Part shown: piece by piece, positions 9,583 to 18,093 of the stretch | Position numbering within the stretch: the first letter of the stretch is position 1 | Layout: the number at the start of each line of letters is the position of its first letter | DNA from: RH2-MAG17b sp035945515 | GTDB lineage: Bacteria; Acidobacteriota; Terriglobia; UBA7540 | DNA: 64,000 nucleotides | Assembly (NCBI GenBank): GCA_035945515.1 | Contig: DASZAE010000032.1 | Coordinates: 62,001-126,000, forward strand | Reading direction: 5' to 3' | Made by a program: the position numbers and the translations under genes | The notes under the pieces: model-generated | The model's input: only the letters and a program-made list of their open reading frames with translations | The model's database searches: none | Told to the model about the DNA's origin: nothing

Positions 9583-9601
9583 AGACGGAGGAGCGTGCGG
9601 C

Positions 9602-9886
9602 ATGAAGAGATTCGCGATTGGCACGGCGCTCTGGCTCGGGATTGTGGGGGCTGTTGTGGTGATTGCGTTGCGGTGGCCGGTGGTGTTTTGGCTGGTGGTG
9701 CTAATCGCCTGCGTTTATCTGGTATTTGGATGGAGGACCAGTATTGACCTGCGGATCGGCGCCGGCAATGGCGAGCGAGAGAGGCGGTTGTACGCGGTCG
9801 TGGTTTGGAAACGGAAAGGGAAGAGCGACAGTCTGGATTCCGAGGTCGATGGCATGAAGTTGGAGGATCGAGTTCAAGGCCGGTGA
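9602..9886 (+). CDS. Small two-span inner-membrane protein
   Basis: 94 aa. The ATG at 9602 follows GGAGGAGCG; an in-frame upstream extension to 9551 exists but lacks a site. Residues 5-45 hold two closely spaced hydrophobic helices (LWLGIVGAVVVIALRW and VVFWLVVLIACVYLVFGW). The C-terminal half is charged and cytosolic. It is followed by a second membrane protein whose GTG start overlaps this stop. The pair may form a small membrane complex. No family recognised. Confidence 0.6.
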   Translation: MKRFAIGTALWLGIVGAVVVIALRWPVVFWLVVLIACVYLVFGWRTSIDLRIGAGNGERERRLYAVVVWKRKGKSDSLDSEVDGMKLEDRVQGR

Positions 9887-10281
9887 AATTTAGCTCCACA
9901 GCAAGCATAACGCGGCAGGTCATCCTGGCGGGGACGCTTGCGTTTCTGCTGCTTGCAGGCTGCTGTCTTCTAATCATCGGACTGAACCACAGCGGATGGA
10001 TTTTCACGGCCGGGTGCTGCTTGATCGAAATTGGATATGCAGGAGCGCGGTGGGTCACGGGCAAAAAGTCTCACATCGAGTGGCTGCTTATGAGCGCCAA
10101 AGGTTTCATCACGCGCTGGCGCGAGAAACGGGAGGAGAGCAAGGCACGGCGGTATCAAGCCCGCGAGTGGGCAGCGGCGCGGGATGCGCACCTCGAAAGG
10201 CAGATAAATGAACTCGCGGAGCTTCATGTTGCAACCCGGCTGGCAGAGCTCGAAAGGGCCGAAGAGTTAAGAAGCCGGTAG
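9883..10281 (+). CDS. Small membrane protein with charged helical tail
   Basis: 132 aa from a GTG that overlaps the previous stop (GTGA). Two hydrophobic segments (about 8-30 and 36-55) are followed by a long, strongly charged helix (REKREESKARRYQAREW and onward) likely to form a coiled coil in the cytoplasm. I preferred this start over the in-frame ATG at 9805, which would run 80 bases into the preceding gene. Co-translated with the preceding two-span protein. Function unknown. Confidence 0.55.
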   Translation: MKFSSTASITRQVILAGTLAFLLLAGCCLLIIGLNHSGWIFTAGCCLIEIGYAGARWVTGKKSHIEWLLMSAKGFITRWREKREESKARRYQAREWAAARDAHLERQINELAELHVATRLAELERAEELRSR

Positions 10282-10293
10282 GAGTGGAGTGAG

Positions 10294-10500
10294 ATGCGCG
10301 ACGTTTGGAGGGTGCTGGTGCTCGATCCCAACACGTCCGAGGAAATCCGCGCTTCATGCCGCGAGTGGCTGGCGAAGTACCCGGAAACACTCGATTATCT
10401 CGCGCGGCGGCTCACGCAGACGCGTTTGGTTGCTGAGAAGGACCTGGGCCTCGATGAGCAATGGGAAGAGCAGGCGCCGTACAAATGGCGCGTGCAGTAG
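10294..10500 (+). CDS. Small helical hypothetical protein
   Basis: 68 aa; ATG preceded by GGAGTGGAGTGAG. The composition is helical and amphipathic (SCREWLAKYPETLDYLARRL), without Cys or a membrane span. It sits 12 bases after the charged-tail membrane protein and 28 bases before the HD-like gene, in a tight same-strand run that reads as an operon. Not recognised. Confidence 0.55.
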   Translation: MRDVWRVLVLDPNTSEEIRASCREWLAKYPETLDYLARRLTQTRLVAEKDLGLDEQWEEQAPYKWRVQ

Positions 10501-10528
10501 TTTACGGCTTCGAGAAAGGAGGCTGGCG

Positions 10529-11182
10529 ATGCGAGTCGGAACAAAGAGTATTTTGTTTGGAGCGCATAGTCTCATGGTCCACCCTTTTGCACTCTTTGAA
10601 GCGTGGCGGAGGCTCTACCACTTTCCTTGGGACCCCAGGTTATGGGTTGTGTTTGCCGTGCACGACCTGGGTTATTTTTCGCGCTCTTCCATGGACGGCG
10701 CGGGAAGCGAAGCCCATGTGGAGCTGGGTGGGAAGATCATGGAAATGCTGTTTGGGCGGTGCTGGGGCGACTTCTGCCGGCGACATAGCCGTGAGTGGTG
10801 TCGGCGGCATGGTAAGCGTTATTCGCGTCTTTGTGTCGCGGACAAACTGGCGTTTGTGCTCACGCCCGCATGGCTCTATCTCCCGATGACACGCGCAACG
10901 GGAGAGCTGACCGAATACATGGCCGTTGCGGATGGCCGGCAGGCGGGCGGGAAGTTCACCGATGCGGAGCGTTCCATGCTTCGATCAGGTGACGCGCGGT
11001 TGTGGCTGAAAGGCTTGAAGAGTTACACGGCGCGGTGGGTTGACGAGCGCCACCATGAGTACCGGCACACGCAGATTGTGTCATGTGAAGTTCCCAAAAA
11101 ACTTAAGCTTGCGAGGCAAGAAAATCAACGGATGCTTGCACTTTCCGGCGTGCCGTCAAGGGTAGGAAGGAGTTCAAAGTGA
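10529..11182 (+). CDS. HD-superfamily-like protein, possible phosphohydrolase
   Basis: 217 aa from the ATG at 10529, preceded by AAAGGAGG. Ordered His/Asp residues resemble the HD superfamily: H18, H45-D46 (AVHDLGYF), H63 (EAHVELGG), H86 (RRHSRE) and D105 (VADKLAF). HD proteins hydrolyse nucleotides, cyclic dinucleotides or phospholipids. The assignment rests on spacing, not on a recognised subfamily. Its 3' end overlaps the TSCPD gene by four bases, so they are probably co-translated, which would fit a nucleotide-metabolism theme. The longer frame back to 10289 is a shadow of the 68-aa gene. Confidence 0.55.
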   Translation: MRVGTKSILFGAHSLMVHPFALFEAWRRLYHFPWDPRLWVVFAVHDLGYFSRSSMDGAGSEAHVELGGKIMEMLFGRCWGDFCRRHSREWCRRHGKRYSRLCVADKLAFVLTPAWLYLPMTRATGELTEYMAVADGRQAGGKFTDAERSMLRSGDARLWLKGLKSYTARWVDERHHEYRHTQIVSCEVPKKLKLARQENQRMLALSGVPSRVGRSSK

Positions 11183-11793
11183 AAACTGAAATCGCAGCCT
11201 CTCCGGAAGCAGGCGAAGCTCCCGCTTCGAAAGTTGGGGATAACACGCGCGATGAATCGCGACCCGCCCGTCATCGCCTTCCCGACGAACGGCAGGCGAT
11301 CGTGCACCACTTTTCGGTGGGCGGGCACGAAGGATACCTGATGGTGGGCCTCTACCGGGACGGCAAACCCGGTGAAATCTTCATCCGCATGGCGAAGGCC
11401 GGGTCAACCATCGCCGGCATGATGGACTCGTTTGGGATTGCGGTTTCACTGGCGCTGCAATATGGCGTACCCCTTGAGGTGCTGACCAACAAATTCAGCC
11501 ACACGCGCTTTGAGCCCAGCGGCTGGACAACGGTGAAAGAGATTGGGTATGCCAAGAGCCTGATGGATTACCTATTTCGTTGGTTGGCATTGAAGTTTCT
11601 CCCCGCCTCTTCTCCTTCCTCCACGGGCGCTGCGGGCAATGATCCTGCCCCGGCGCCCGCCCTCCTTTCGGGGAATGGCTTTGGGCATGGCGAAGCGGAC
11701 GCGCCGGCCTGCAAGGACTGCGGGGCGACTATGAACCGCAACGGCTCCTGCTACAAGTGCGGAAATTGCGGCTGGACGAGCGGGTGTTCGTAG
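11179..11793 (+). CDS. Stand-alone TSCPD-domain protein (class II RNR C-terminal module)
   Basis: 204 aa from a GTG with AAGGAG 8 bases upstream. Residues 38-142 closely follow the C-terminal TSCPD region of adenosylcobalamin-dependent ribonucleotide reductase NrdJ: RQAIVHHF, GHEGYLMVGLY, PGEIFIRMAKAGST, then FEPSGW and YLFRWLALKFL. A linker leads to the NrdJ-type zinc ribbon (C178, C181, C191, C194, C197, C203). The reductase barrel of more than 600 residues is absent, and no nrdJ is nearby. It could assist or inhibit the host RNR, or bind nucleotides itself; both are inference. Confidence 0.85.
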   Translation: MKTEIAASPEAGEAPASKVGDNTRDESRPARHRLPDERQAIVHHFSVGGHEGYLMVGLYRDGKPGEIFIRMAKAGSTIAGMMDSFGIAVSLALQYGVPLEVLTNKFSHTRFEPSGWTTVKEIGYAKSLMDYLFRWLALKFLPASSPSSTGAAGNDPAPAPALLSGNGFGHGEADAPACKDCGATMNRNGSCYKCGNCGWTSGCS

Positions 11794-11834
11794 GCGTTGG
11801 CCACGGGCGCGGCAAGGTCCAAAAAAGAGGAACG

Positions 11835-12122
11835 ATGTCACTCAACACGCTGAGAAGCATTGAGCGCGTTCAGGAGGATGACGGGTTCCCGCTCTCTCTG
11901 TACGTCTACGACCACAAGGGGTTTTACTCTGGCGCGAAGTGTTTGGGCAACAGCGAGGAGCTAAAGACAGCGTTCGAGCGTGAGATTGCTCCTGCAATTC
12001 GGGAAGGCCGCGAGGTGAGGATTTGTGATGGCAGCGACTTCCTGTGCTTCCACGCGAAGGACGGCAGAATCCTCTACCCGCCCGGCGCTTCCGCTGAAGT
12101 ATCTGCAGTCATGAGGTTCTGA
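11835..12122 (+). CDS. Small hypothetical protein
   Basis: 95 aa, ATG preceded by AAAAGAGGAACG. Compact alpha/beta composition with FPLSLYVYDHKGFYSG at residues 18-33 and CDGSDFLCFHAKDGRILYPP near the C-terminus. Its last base overlaps the start of the membrane-protein gene (TGATG), implying coupled translation. No family recognised. Confidence 0.5.
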   Translation: MSLNTLRSIERVQEDDGFPLSLYVYDHKGFYSGAKCLGNSEELKTAFEREIAPAIREGREVRICDGSDFLCFHAKDGRILYPPGASAEVSAVMRF

Positions 12123-13702
12123 TGACAGGCAAGGGTCTGGCGAACCAAGCTCTCCCACCAACGGGTGCAATACCGGTCGTCTCTGACGGGAGCGGGTATG
12201 CGGAGAGAATGGCGCGGCTATCGTGGCTGCCTTCTCTGACCGCACTCTCCTTTCTTGTCCCCATCGTTCTGCTCTATTGGCAGGTTGCCGGGCCTTCCGC
12301 CTTACTGGCCGATCCGAGCACAGGCGTCCATATCAGCACGGGCCAATGGATCCTCGCGCATCACGCGATCCCGCGGCGCGACCTGTTTTCCTTTACGCTT
12401 GCTGGCAAAAGCTGGTGCGACTGGGAATGGTTGGGTGATGTCCTTTTCGCAGGGGCCGACCGGCTGCACGGCTTATCCGGCGCGGCGGTCCTCAGCCTGG
12501 GGTTGCTTTGTCTGACTTCGGTGGTTATTTACCGGACGGCGCGGCTCCACGCTGGCCCGATCGTGGCAGGTGCGGTTTGCGCACTGGCGATGGCGACGAC
12601 CACGATTCACTGGCTGGCGCGGCCACACCTGTTTACGTGGCTCTTGCTTGCGGTGTTTTGCTGGGTCTTGGCAAAGCAGCCTGCGGAGGCGCGACGGAGA
12701 TGGTGGGTCTTGCCTTGCATTATGATTCTTTGGGTTAATCTTCACCCGGGTTTTGTGGCGGGATTTCTGGTGTTAGGGGCTTGGCTCGCGGGCAGTTGCC
12801 TCGGCTGGCGATTCGGAAGCACGAAAGAGGCCCGGGCCAATGGTTGCGGGCGGGCAACATGGGGCTTGGTCGCGCTCGCCGCTTGTGCAGCGGCAACCCT
12901 CGTCAATCCGTATTTCTTGCATCTTCACGAGCACGTCGCTCTCTATTTGTTCAGCCCTTCCACGGTCACAGCACACGTCGAGGAATGGCTTTCCCCGAAC
13001 TTTCACAACGCCCGTCTGGCATGGTTTGAAATTTTTCTGCCGCTGGCAGGCGCGGCAGGCCTTTGGCACAGCCTGAAGCGGCGTTTCTACTGGTGCCTCT
13101 CGCTCTTCGGATTTATGCACCTTGCGCTCATCTCGGTGCGGAATGTGCCGCTGCTGGCCATCGTCTGTGCCGCTCCGCTCGCGGCTGCGGCGGAAGAAGC
13201 ATTGGGAGAGTTCAATTCTGGCCTTATGGTGCGGGAAGCTGGCAGACTGCTGGAAGGAATGAAGTCTGCCCGTGGAACGGCTGCCGTGTGGGTGCTCGGT
13301 GTGGCGATGATTGCGGCGATCGGCGCGTCGCCACTAACGCTCGGCCGGGGTGCTTGCATTCCAACCAAAGCAATCGAGAGGCTGCCTCATGGACGCCTCT
13401 TCACGACCGATCAATGGGCGGACTATCTCGTCTATAAGGAGCCTGGACGTAGGGTCTTCTTTGACGGACGCAATGATTTTTACGGCCCAGCGTTCGTCGA
13501 GTCGTATCTTCGAGTGATGAAAGCGAAGCCTGGGTGGGAGACGATCCTCGTTAAATACCATGTGTCCATAGCACTGGTTCCTACAGACGGCGCGATCCGA
13601 GCTGCGCTCAGTCATGACGAGGCGTGGATGACAGCGTATCGGGATTCAAAGGCGACTATGTTCTTTAGGAGAAAAAGATTTAATGGAGGGCGGAAACATT
13701 GA
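12122..13702 (+). CDS. Polytopic inner-membrane protein, GT-C glycosyltransferase-like
   Basis: 526 aa with about 10-11 hydrophobic helices between residues 35 and 410, followed by a soluble C-terminal domain (about 420-526). The early loop carries the motif DPSTGVHISTGQWIL and then CDWEWLGDVLF. That pattern of an acidic first loop, many helices and a soluble tail resembles GT-C membrane glycosyltransferases using polyprenyl-phosphate sugars. No diagnostic PMT motif is certain. It overlaps the start of the PLD gene by four bases. It looks like cargo rather than replication machinery. Confidence 0.6.
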   Translation: MTGKGLANQALPPTGAIPVVSDGSGYAERMARLSWLPSLTALSFLVPIVLLYWQVAGPSALLADPSTGVHISTGQWILAHHAIPRRDLFSFTLAGKSWCDWEWLGDVLFAGADRLHGLSGAAVLSLGLLCLTSVVIYRTARLHAGPIVAGAVCALAMATTTIHWLARPHLFTWLLLAVFCWVLAKQPAEARRRWWVLPCIMILWVNLHPGFVAGFLVLGAWLAGSCLGWRFGSTKEARANGCGRATWGLVALAACAAATLVNPYFLHLHEHVALYLFSPSTVTAHVEEWLSPNFHNARLAWFEIFLPLAGAAGLWHSLKRRFYWCLSLFGFMHLALISVRNVPLLAIVCAAPLAAAAEEALGEFNSGLMVREAGRLLEGMKSARGTAAVWVLGVAMIAAIGASPLTLGRGACIPTKAIERLPHGRLFTTDQWADYLVYKEPGRRVFFDGRNDFYGPAFVESYLRVMKAKPGWETILVKYHVSIALVPTDGAIRAALSHDEAWMTAYRDSKATMFFRRKRFNGGRKH

Positions 13703-14441
13703 AGTATCTGGTCAAAATCGTTATTGTGCTGCTCCTGATCTCGTGGGCGTGGCGCTACGGTCGGGAGACGGTCGATAGGTGGATGGAGAACGGCCCAGTG
13801 ATCTCGCATTTTTCAGCGCCACTGACAGCGGGGTCACTGCCAGCTTTGCTGAGCGGGGAACATTTTTCATCGGCAGAGAATTTGGAGCGACTGGATTACG
13901 AAGGTATTCGCCGCGCTCATCGATCAATTGATATTGCAATGTACGCGTTCACCGACCGCCGATTGGCGGCAGCAGTTATCGCGGCCGCGCGGCGGGGGGT
14001 AAAAGTACGCATTTATCGTGACGGCGAGCAGTACGAGGAAGAGCAGGGGCGGGCGTGGCGCTATGGCTCAACCAGCGGTATGTTCCGAGGCCAGCCCAAC
14101 ATCCACATCCGTGTCAAGTCGCCCAGCCGCTGGTTGTTGATGCACGAAAAGTGCGTATGCGTGGACCACGCCTTGCTACGCACCGGTTCAGCGAATTGGT
14201 CTCCCAGTGGAGTGTGGGGGACAACTAACGTTGCCGACGAAGAATCAATAAGTTACAAGGGTTGCTTCATCCGTAAGTTGTTGATTCTAGGTTCGACCTC
14301 CGAGTTGTCCCACAGACTCCCAGTGGGGAGAAGCGGCAAGACGACGATGCCGATTACATCACTGATCCGCAGGCAATCAAGCGGTTTGAGCGGAATTTCG
14401 AGGTAATCTGGAACCGGGCGAGCAACCACGTGGTTCAGTAA
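13699..14441 (+). pseudogene. Phospholipase D-like nuclease disrupted by a MITE
   Basis: An N-terminal signal anchor (LVKIVIVLLLISWAW) is followed by a single-HKD PLD domain like that of the Nuc family: IDIAMYAFTDRRLA, then HEKCVCVD (H-x-K-x4-D) and GSANWSPSG. The frame is knocked out by 116 extra bases beginning at the second HKD-flanking loop. Deleting one copy of the 10-bp repeat plus the insert restores SPSGEKRQDDADYITDP and onward to the TAA at 14439-14441, giving about 208 residues. As it stands the frame runs on to 14406 with an unrelated tail. Nuc-type enzymes degrade DNA in the periplasm, so the loss may be tolerated or selected. Confidence 0.85.
14211..14316. mobile_element. 106-bp MITE with 10-bp target duplication
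   Basis: It is flanked by identical 10-bp copies of CTCCCAGTGG (14201-14210 and 14317-14326). The termini form an imperfect inverted repeat: TGTGGGGGACAACT on the left against TGTGGGACAACT read from the right on the other strand. No coding capacity. Excision of the element and one repeat copy restores the PLD reading frame, which is independent proof of insertion. The parent transposon cannot be named from the sequence. Confidence 0.85.
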
Positions 14442-14519
14442 ACGACCCTCGTTTTATGGCGGCGTGGTGTCCGTGGCGTTTCATCAACGCACTGTGCAAT
14501 ATATTTAAGAGATTCTCCT

Positions 14520-14726
14520 ATGGGACATCCGGTTCAGATTACGACGCCTATCCCGTCCGTCGAGGAGACGGCAAAAACGGTAGGGGTATCGCCATCGCGC
14601 ACTAGAGAGCTCGCGCGATTGGCGCATGAGATCATCCTTCAGGGCCAAGGTTCGGGAGCGAAACGCCAGCCGGGCGGGAGAAGGAGAGCAAAAAAGCGTT
14701 CCGGATCAAGAGCCGGCAAATCGTGA
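14520..14726 (+). CDS. Small HTH protein upstream of TIR-like gene
   Basis: 68 aa. Residues 12-42 (PSVEETAKTVGVSPSRTRELARL) form a helix-turn-helix-like segment; the rest is a basic Arg/Lys/Gly-rich tail that may bind DNA. ATG is 7 bases after a short purine run. It overlaps the next gene by about 100 bases in another frame. Arrangement and size suggest an autoregulator or antitoxin-like partner for the downstream gene. Family not recognised. Confidence 0.55.
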   Translation: MGHPVQITTPIPSVEETAKTVGVSPSRTRELARLAHEIILQGQGSGAKRQPGGRRRAKKRSGSRAGKS

Positions 14727-15345
14727 CTCCAAAAGGCCAAACCCACCTAACGCTTTTCTTAACATCCCGTATGACGACAGGTTCGAAGGGCTGTATCTGG
14801 CGTATATCGCCGGAATTGCCGCCTATGGTCTAGCGCCACGAGCGACGATGGAAGTACCCGGTGGCGAGCGGCGACTCGCCCGTATCTTTGAGCTGATTCG
14901 CAGTTGCCGGTATTCCTTCCACGACCTTTCGCGGGTAGAGCTTGACCCAAGACGTCCTGCCACGCCCCGCTTTAGCATGCCGTTCGAGCTGGGCTTGATG
15001 GTTGGGTGGGATAAGCTGCACCCACAAGAGCACACTTGGTTTGTGTTTGAAGCCAAGGAGCGGCGCTTGCTGAAGTCGCTTAGCGACTTGGCGGGAACGG
15101 ATGTCTATATCCACGACGGCCAGCCACGTGGCCTGTTCAGGCAGTTATCGAATGCGCTCGTTCGGTCTGAATACCCGCCCACAGTTGAGCAGATGGTAAT
15201 TGTTCGCCGGGGCCTCCAGGCCGCACTTCCTTCTATTCGGAAGCGGGCCGGGGCGCGATCCGCCTTCGAGGCCAGAGTGTTCGCGGAACTTGTGGTCACA
15301 GCGCGCACATTGAGTTTCGAAGCTCTTCAACCTCACCGGCATTAA
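14626..15345 (+). CDS. TIR/deoxyribosyltransferase-like effector candidate
   Basis: 239 aa. After a basic, probably disordered start, residues 40-130 read as a TIR-like or nucleoside-deoxyribosyltransferase-like Rossmann unit: NAFLNIPYDDRFEGLY, a central RIFELIRSCRYSFHDLSRVELD, then RFSMPFELGLMVGW. The conserved Glu in PFELG falls where TIR and related NADases place a catalytic Glu. Such proteins often act as nucleotide-consuming effectors in phage defence. The exact start is uncertain because the true domain begins near 14740. With the preceding HTH gene it forms a two-gene unit. NADase activity is inference. Confidence 0.55.
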   Translation: MRSSFRAKVRERNASRAGEGEQKSVPDQEPANRDSKRPNPPNAFLNIPYDDRFEGLYLAYIAGIAAYGLAPRATMEVPGGERRLARIFELIRSCRYSFHDLSRVELDPRRPATPRFSMPFELGLMVGWDKLHPQEHTWFVFEAKERRLLKSLSDLAGTDVYIHDGQPRGLFRQLSNALVRSEYPPTVEQMVIVRRGLQAALPSIRKRAGARSAFEARVFAELVVTARTLSFEALQPHRH

Positions 15346-15485
15346 ACCTTCAACACATTCCCTCAGGAATGCTTTGCGCCACCAATGCGTGATGAGCGAC
15401 GGCCCCGTTTCAACTCCTTCCACCTACAGAGACAGCGAACTGGCCTGGTGATCACTCTGGACACCGGCAAGAAAAGAGGTGTGCC

Positions 15486-16543
15486 ATGACTGTGTTTCCA
15501 CTTGATCGAACCTGGCAAAGCTCGGAAGCTGAGGCTTTCGAGACTGCCCTTCGCCAGCGCGTCATCGGGCAAGACCGCGCCATCCGGTGTTTGGCGCAAG
15601 TCTAGCAGGTGTATCTCGCAGGCATCGCTGCCCCGCGGGCCGACCGCTGGCTAACCTCCTCTTCCTTGGTCCTGCAGGTTCTGGCAAGACACGCATGGTG
15701 GAGGCTATGGCCAAGACACTCTTCGACGATAGCAAGGCCGTCGTTAAGATCGACTGTCCCGAGCTTCAGCACAGTCATGAGATTTCGAAGCTCATCGGCT
15801 CGCCGCCTGGCTATCTCGGTCACCGTGAGACTCAACCCCTCATCACCCAGGAAACTCTCGATCAGCTCCACCGGGAAAAATTGAACCTGTCTCTGGTTCT
15901 CTTTGACGAGATCGAAAAAGCCTCGGACGCCATGCGGCAACTGCTGCTTGGCATTCTGGACAAGGCCACGCTAACGCTGGGCGACAACCGGCGTATGGAT
16001 TTCTCGCGAGCGATGATCTTCATGACGTCCAACCTCGGTGCGCGGGAGATGGCACGGCTCACGGAGGGTGGTATGGGGTTTCGTGCCCATCCAAGCGGAA
16101 GCGATGTGGACTTGGATGAGAAGCTTTATCGAGTGGCGACAGAGGCAGCCAGGCGGAAGTTCTCACCGGAGTTTATAAACCGGATCGACAAGGTGATTGT
16201 GTTCCGGCCTCTCGGGCACGCGGAATTGGAGCAGGTGCTGGACCTTGAGATCACGTGCGTCAGGGAGCGGGTCGCGAAATCACGCAGTGGCTGCTCGCTC
16301 GTTCTCGACTACCTTGCTGCGGCGCGGGAGTTCTTGTTGGCGGAGGGAACTGACGGCAGGTGCGGAGCGCGGCATCTTAAGCGCGCCACTGAGCGCCATG
16401 TGGTCTTTCCGCTTGCCAACCTGATCGCCACCTGGCAGGTCAGCGAGGGAGATATCGTCGTGGTGGACCACAACCCCTTGAACGCGTGTCTTTCTTTTGC
16501 GAAGCAGGCGTGCGAGGCGTTGGTTCGCATCGCGGCCGTGTGA
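15486..16543 (+). pseudogene. ClpB/ClpX-like AAA+ ATPase, interrupted near the 5' end
   Basis: The start ATG at 15486 follows AAGAGGTGTGCC. Its frame reads RQRVIGQDRAIRCLAQV, then hits TAG at 15603-15605, where relatives have a Tyr codon. It continues QVYLAGIAAP, and a 2-base excess near 15640 shifts it into the frame that encodes the rest. That long frame has Walker A (GPAGSGKTR), Walker B (LVLFDEIEKAS), sensor 1 (MTSNLG), an Arg-finger region (EFINRIDKV) and a ClpB-type C-terminal domain. So one nonsense and one frameshift lie within 40 bases. If these are assembly errors, the protein would be an intact 352-aa single-ring unfoldase. It precedes dnaN. Confidence 0.8.
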
Positions 16544-16659
16544 GCAGTGTGTTGCCAGGCCCGGCGTCATTCAGATAGTCCCTGCCGTAGTGCGAGATTG
16601 TCGTTCCGCGGTCCTGATGGGCGTTAGCCACGCACAAAGTTTTCAACAAAGGAGTCATC

Positions 16660-17775
16660 ATGATGGAGTTTACGACGGACGTGTCGAGCTTTGCCACGGC
16701 CTTGGAACAAATCCAGAGCGCAGTCGACAAGAAGAACACGATACCGATTCTTACGCATTGCATGGTTGAGGCCGAACCGCAGGGGTTGCGATTGTCGGCC
16801 ACCGACCTGGAGTTGGGCATCCGGCTGTCTTGCGCGGCTCAAGTGAAAGAAGCTAGCAGCATAGCAGTTCCGGCCCGGCGGCTGCTGGATATTGCACAGT
16901 CTCTCGGCGAGGGCGAGCTGCGGGTCCAGGAGACGGAAAATCATTGGGTCCGGATCACAGCCGGCCGGTCCAGGTTTAAGTTGGCTGCCATGGCGAAAGA
17001 CAACTTCCCGGCGATGCCGGTTGTTCCTCGATCCCTTGGCAGCGTGTCGGCGGTGACGCTCGGTGGATTGATCGATCGCACCGCTTTTGCGATCAGTCAG
17101 CAGGAAGGACGATACACGCTGAACGCCGCCCTAATGGTGCTTAAGCACGACAGTATTTTGATGGTCGCAACCGATGGCTCGCGATTGCCGCTGGTGGGGC
17201 ATGATGCAGAAGTCAGCGGGCTCAAGAACGAGGTACGGTTGCTGATTCCACGGCGGGCGCTCGCCGCTCTCGGACGGTTAGCCGACACTCAGGAAGGCGA
17301 TACGCCCGTCCAGATCGCCAAGGATGACAGCCATTTGTTCTTTACCGTTGGCGACGCCGTCCTCATCAGCCGGATGATTTCTGGACAGTTTCCCAATTAC
17401 GAAGCGGCGCTGCCTCAGTCGAACGGGATAACGGCGACGGCCGACACCGCAGCCTTCCGTAAGGCGCTGGAGCGGGTGTCTCTGCTTGCCTCTGACCAGC
17501 ACCACGGTGTTTCTCTGGCCTTGGATGCCGGGCGCATTACGCTATCGAGCGCGGCTGGCGAAACGGGCGAGGCCATGGAATCGCTCGACGCGGAATACTC
17601 CCAGGAACCGATTCGTCTTGGGTTCAACAGCCAATTTCTGTTGGATTTCTTCAAGGTGGTTAGGAATGGCAACATTGTAATGACTCTGAAGGATGTTCAG
17701 AGCGCTGTCGAGTTCCGACCCGCAGATTCGCAAGGTTATCGCTACCGCTACGTAGTCATGCCGATGCGGATGTAA
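16660..17775 (+). CDS. dnaN: DNA polymerase III sliding clamp (beta subunit)
   Basis: 371 aa, full length, three clamp domains. Landmarks: KKNTIPILTH near residue 30, ATDLELGIR near 48, GRSRFKLAAM, the middle-domain segment YTLNAALMV with VATDGSRLPLV, then ISGQFPNYE, and a C-terminal YVVMPMRM (the usual clamp ending). GGAG at 16651-16654 fits either the ATG at 16660 or the second ATG at 16663, and the second has better spacing. An extra clamp on an accessory element suggests it loads for the element's own polymerase. Family B polymerases can use clamps, but no clamp loader is visible in the window. Confidence 0.95.
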   Translation: MMEFTTDVSSFATALEQIQSAVDKKNTIPILTHCMVEAEPQGLRLSATDLELGIRLSCAAQVKEASSIAVPARRLLDIAQSLGEGELRVQETENHWVRITAGRSRFKLAAMAKDNFPAMPVVPRSLGSVSAVTLGGLIDRTAFAISQQEGRYTLNAALMVLKHDSILMVATDGSRLPLVGHDAEVSGLKNEVRLLIPRRALAALGRLADTQEGDTPVQIAKDDSHLFFTVGDAVLISRMISGQFPNYEAALPQSNGITATADTAAFRKALERVSLLASDQHHGVSLALDAGRITLSSAAGETGEAMESLDAEYSQEPIRLGFNSQFLLDFFKVVRNGNIVMTLKDVQSAVEFRPADSQGYRYRYVVMPMRM

Positions 17776-18093
17776 CCGTTCCGCGCCCGCGTCACAGCAT
17801 TTGGCCTACGTTTTCCAGACCACCGAAGCAAGGGATATCCTCAATTCCCGCTTGGCGCTCTTTCTAGCCTGCTACGTTTCAAAACAGGGTCCGTATCTGC
17901 ATGGTCAGAGCCGGTGTTTCGACCCTCTCCTCAAGACCCGGCTTCTTGGCAAGCTCCTGATGTCGACGGGCGTTTCCAATATCGTGGGCAATTGCCATCC
18001 ACGAAGATGGCAACCGTCTTCGGGTATGAGCTGCTGTTTCTGTAAACGCTTCAAATCTCAGCATCACAAAAAGGGGAAGAAGGGAGAACCAGG
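17776..18093. other. Intergenic stretch, no gene seen
   Basis: 318 bases between dnaN and the DUF1257 gene. An open frame at 17801-18127 has no site or protein-like composition and I left it out. The end carries a GGGGAAGAAGGGAG ribosome-binding site for DUF1257, so a promoter for the following gene run probably lies here. Confidence 0.5.

Noticed and set aside
10289..10528. N-terminal extension of the HD-like gene
   Set aside because: The in-frame upstream part is a frame shadow of the 68-aa gene. A ribosome-binding site places the start at 10529.
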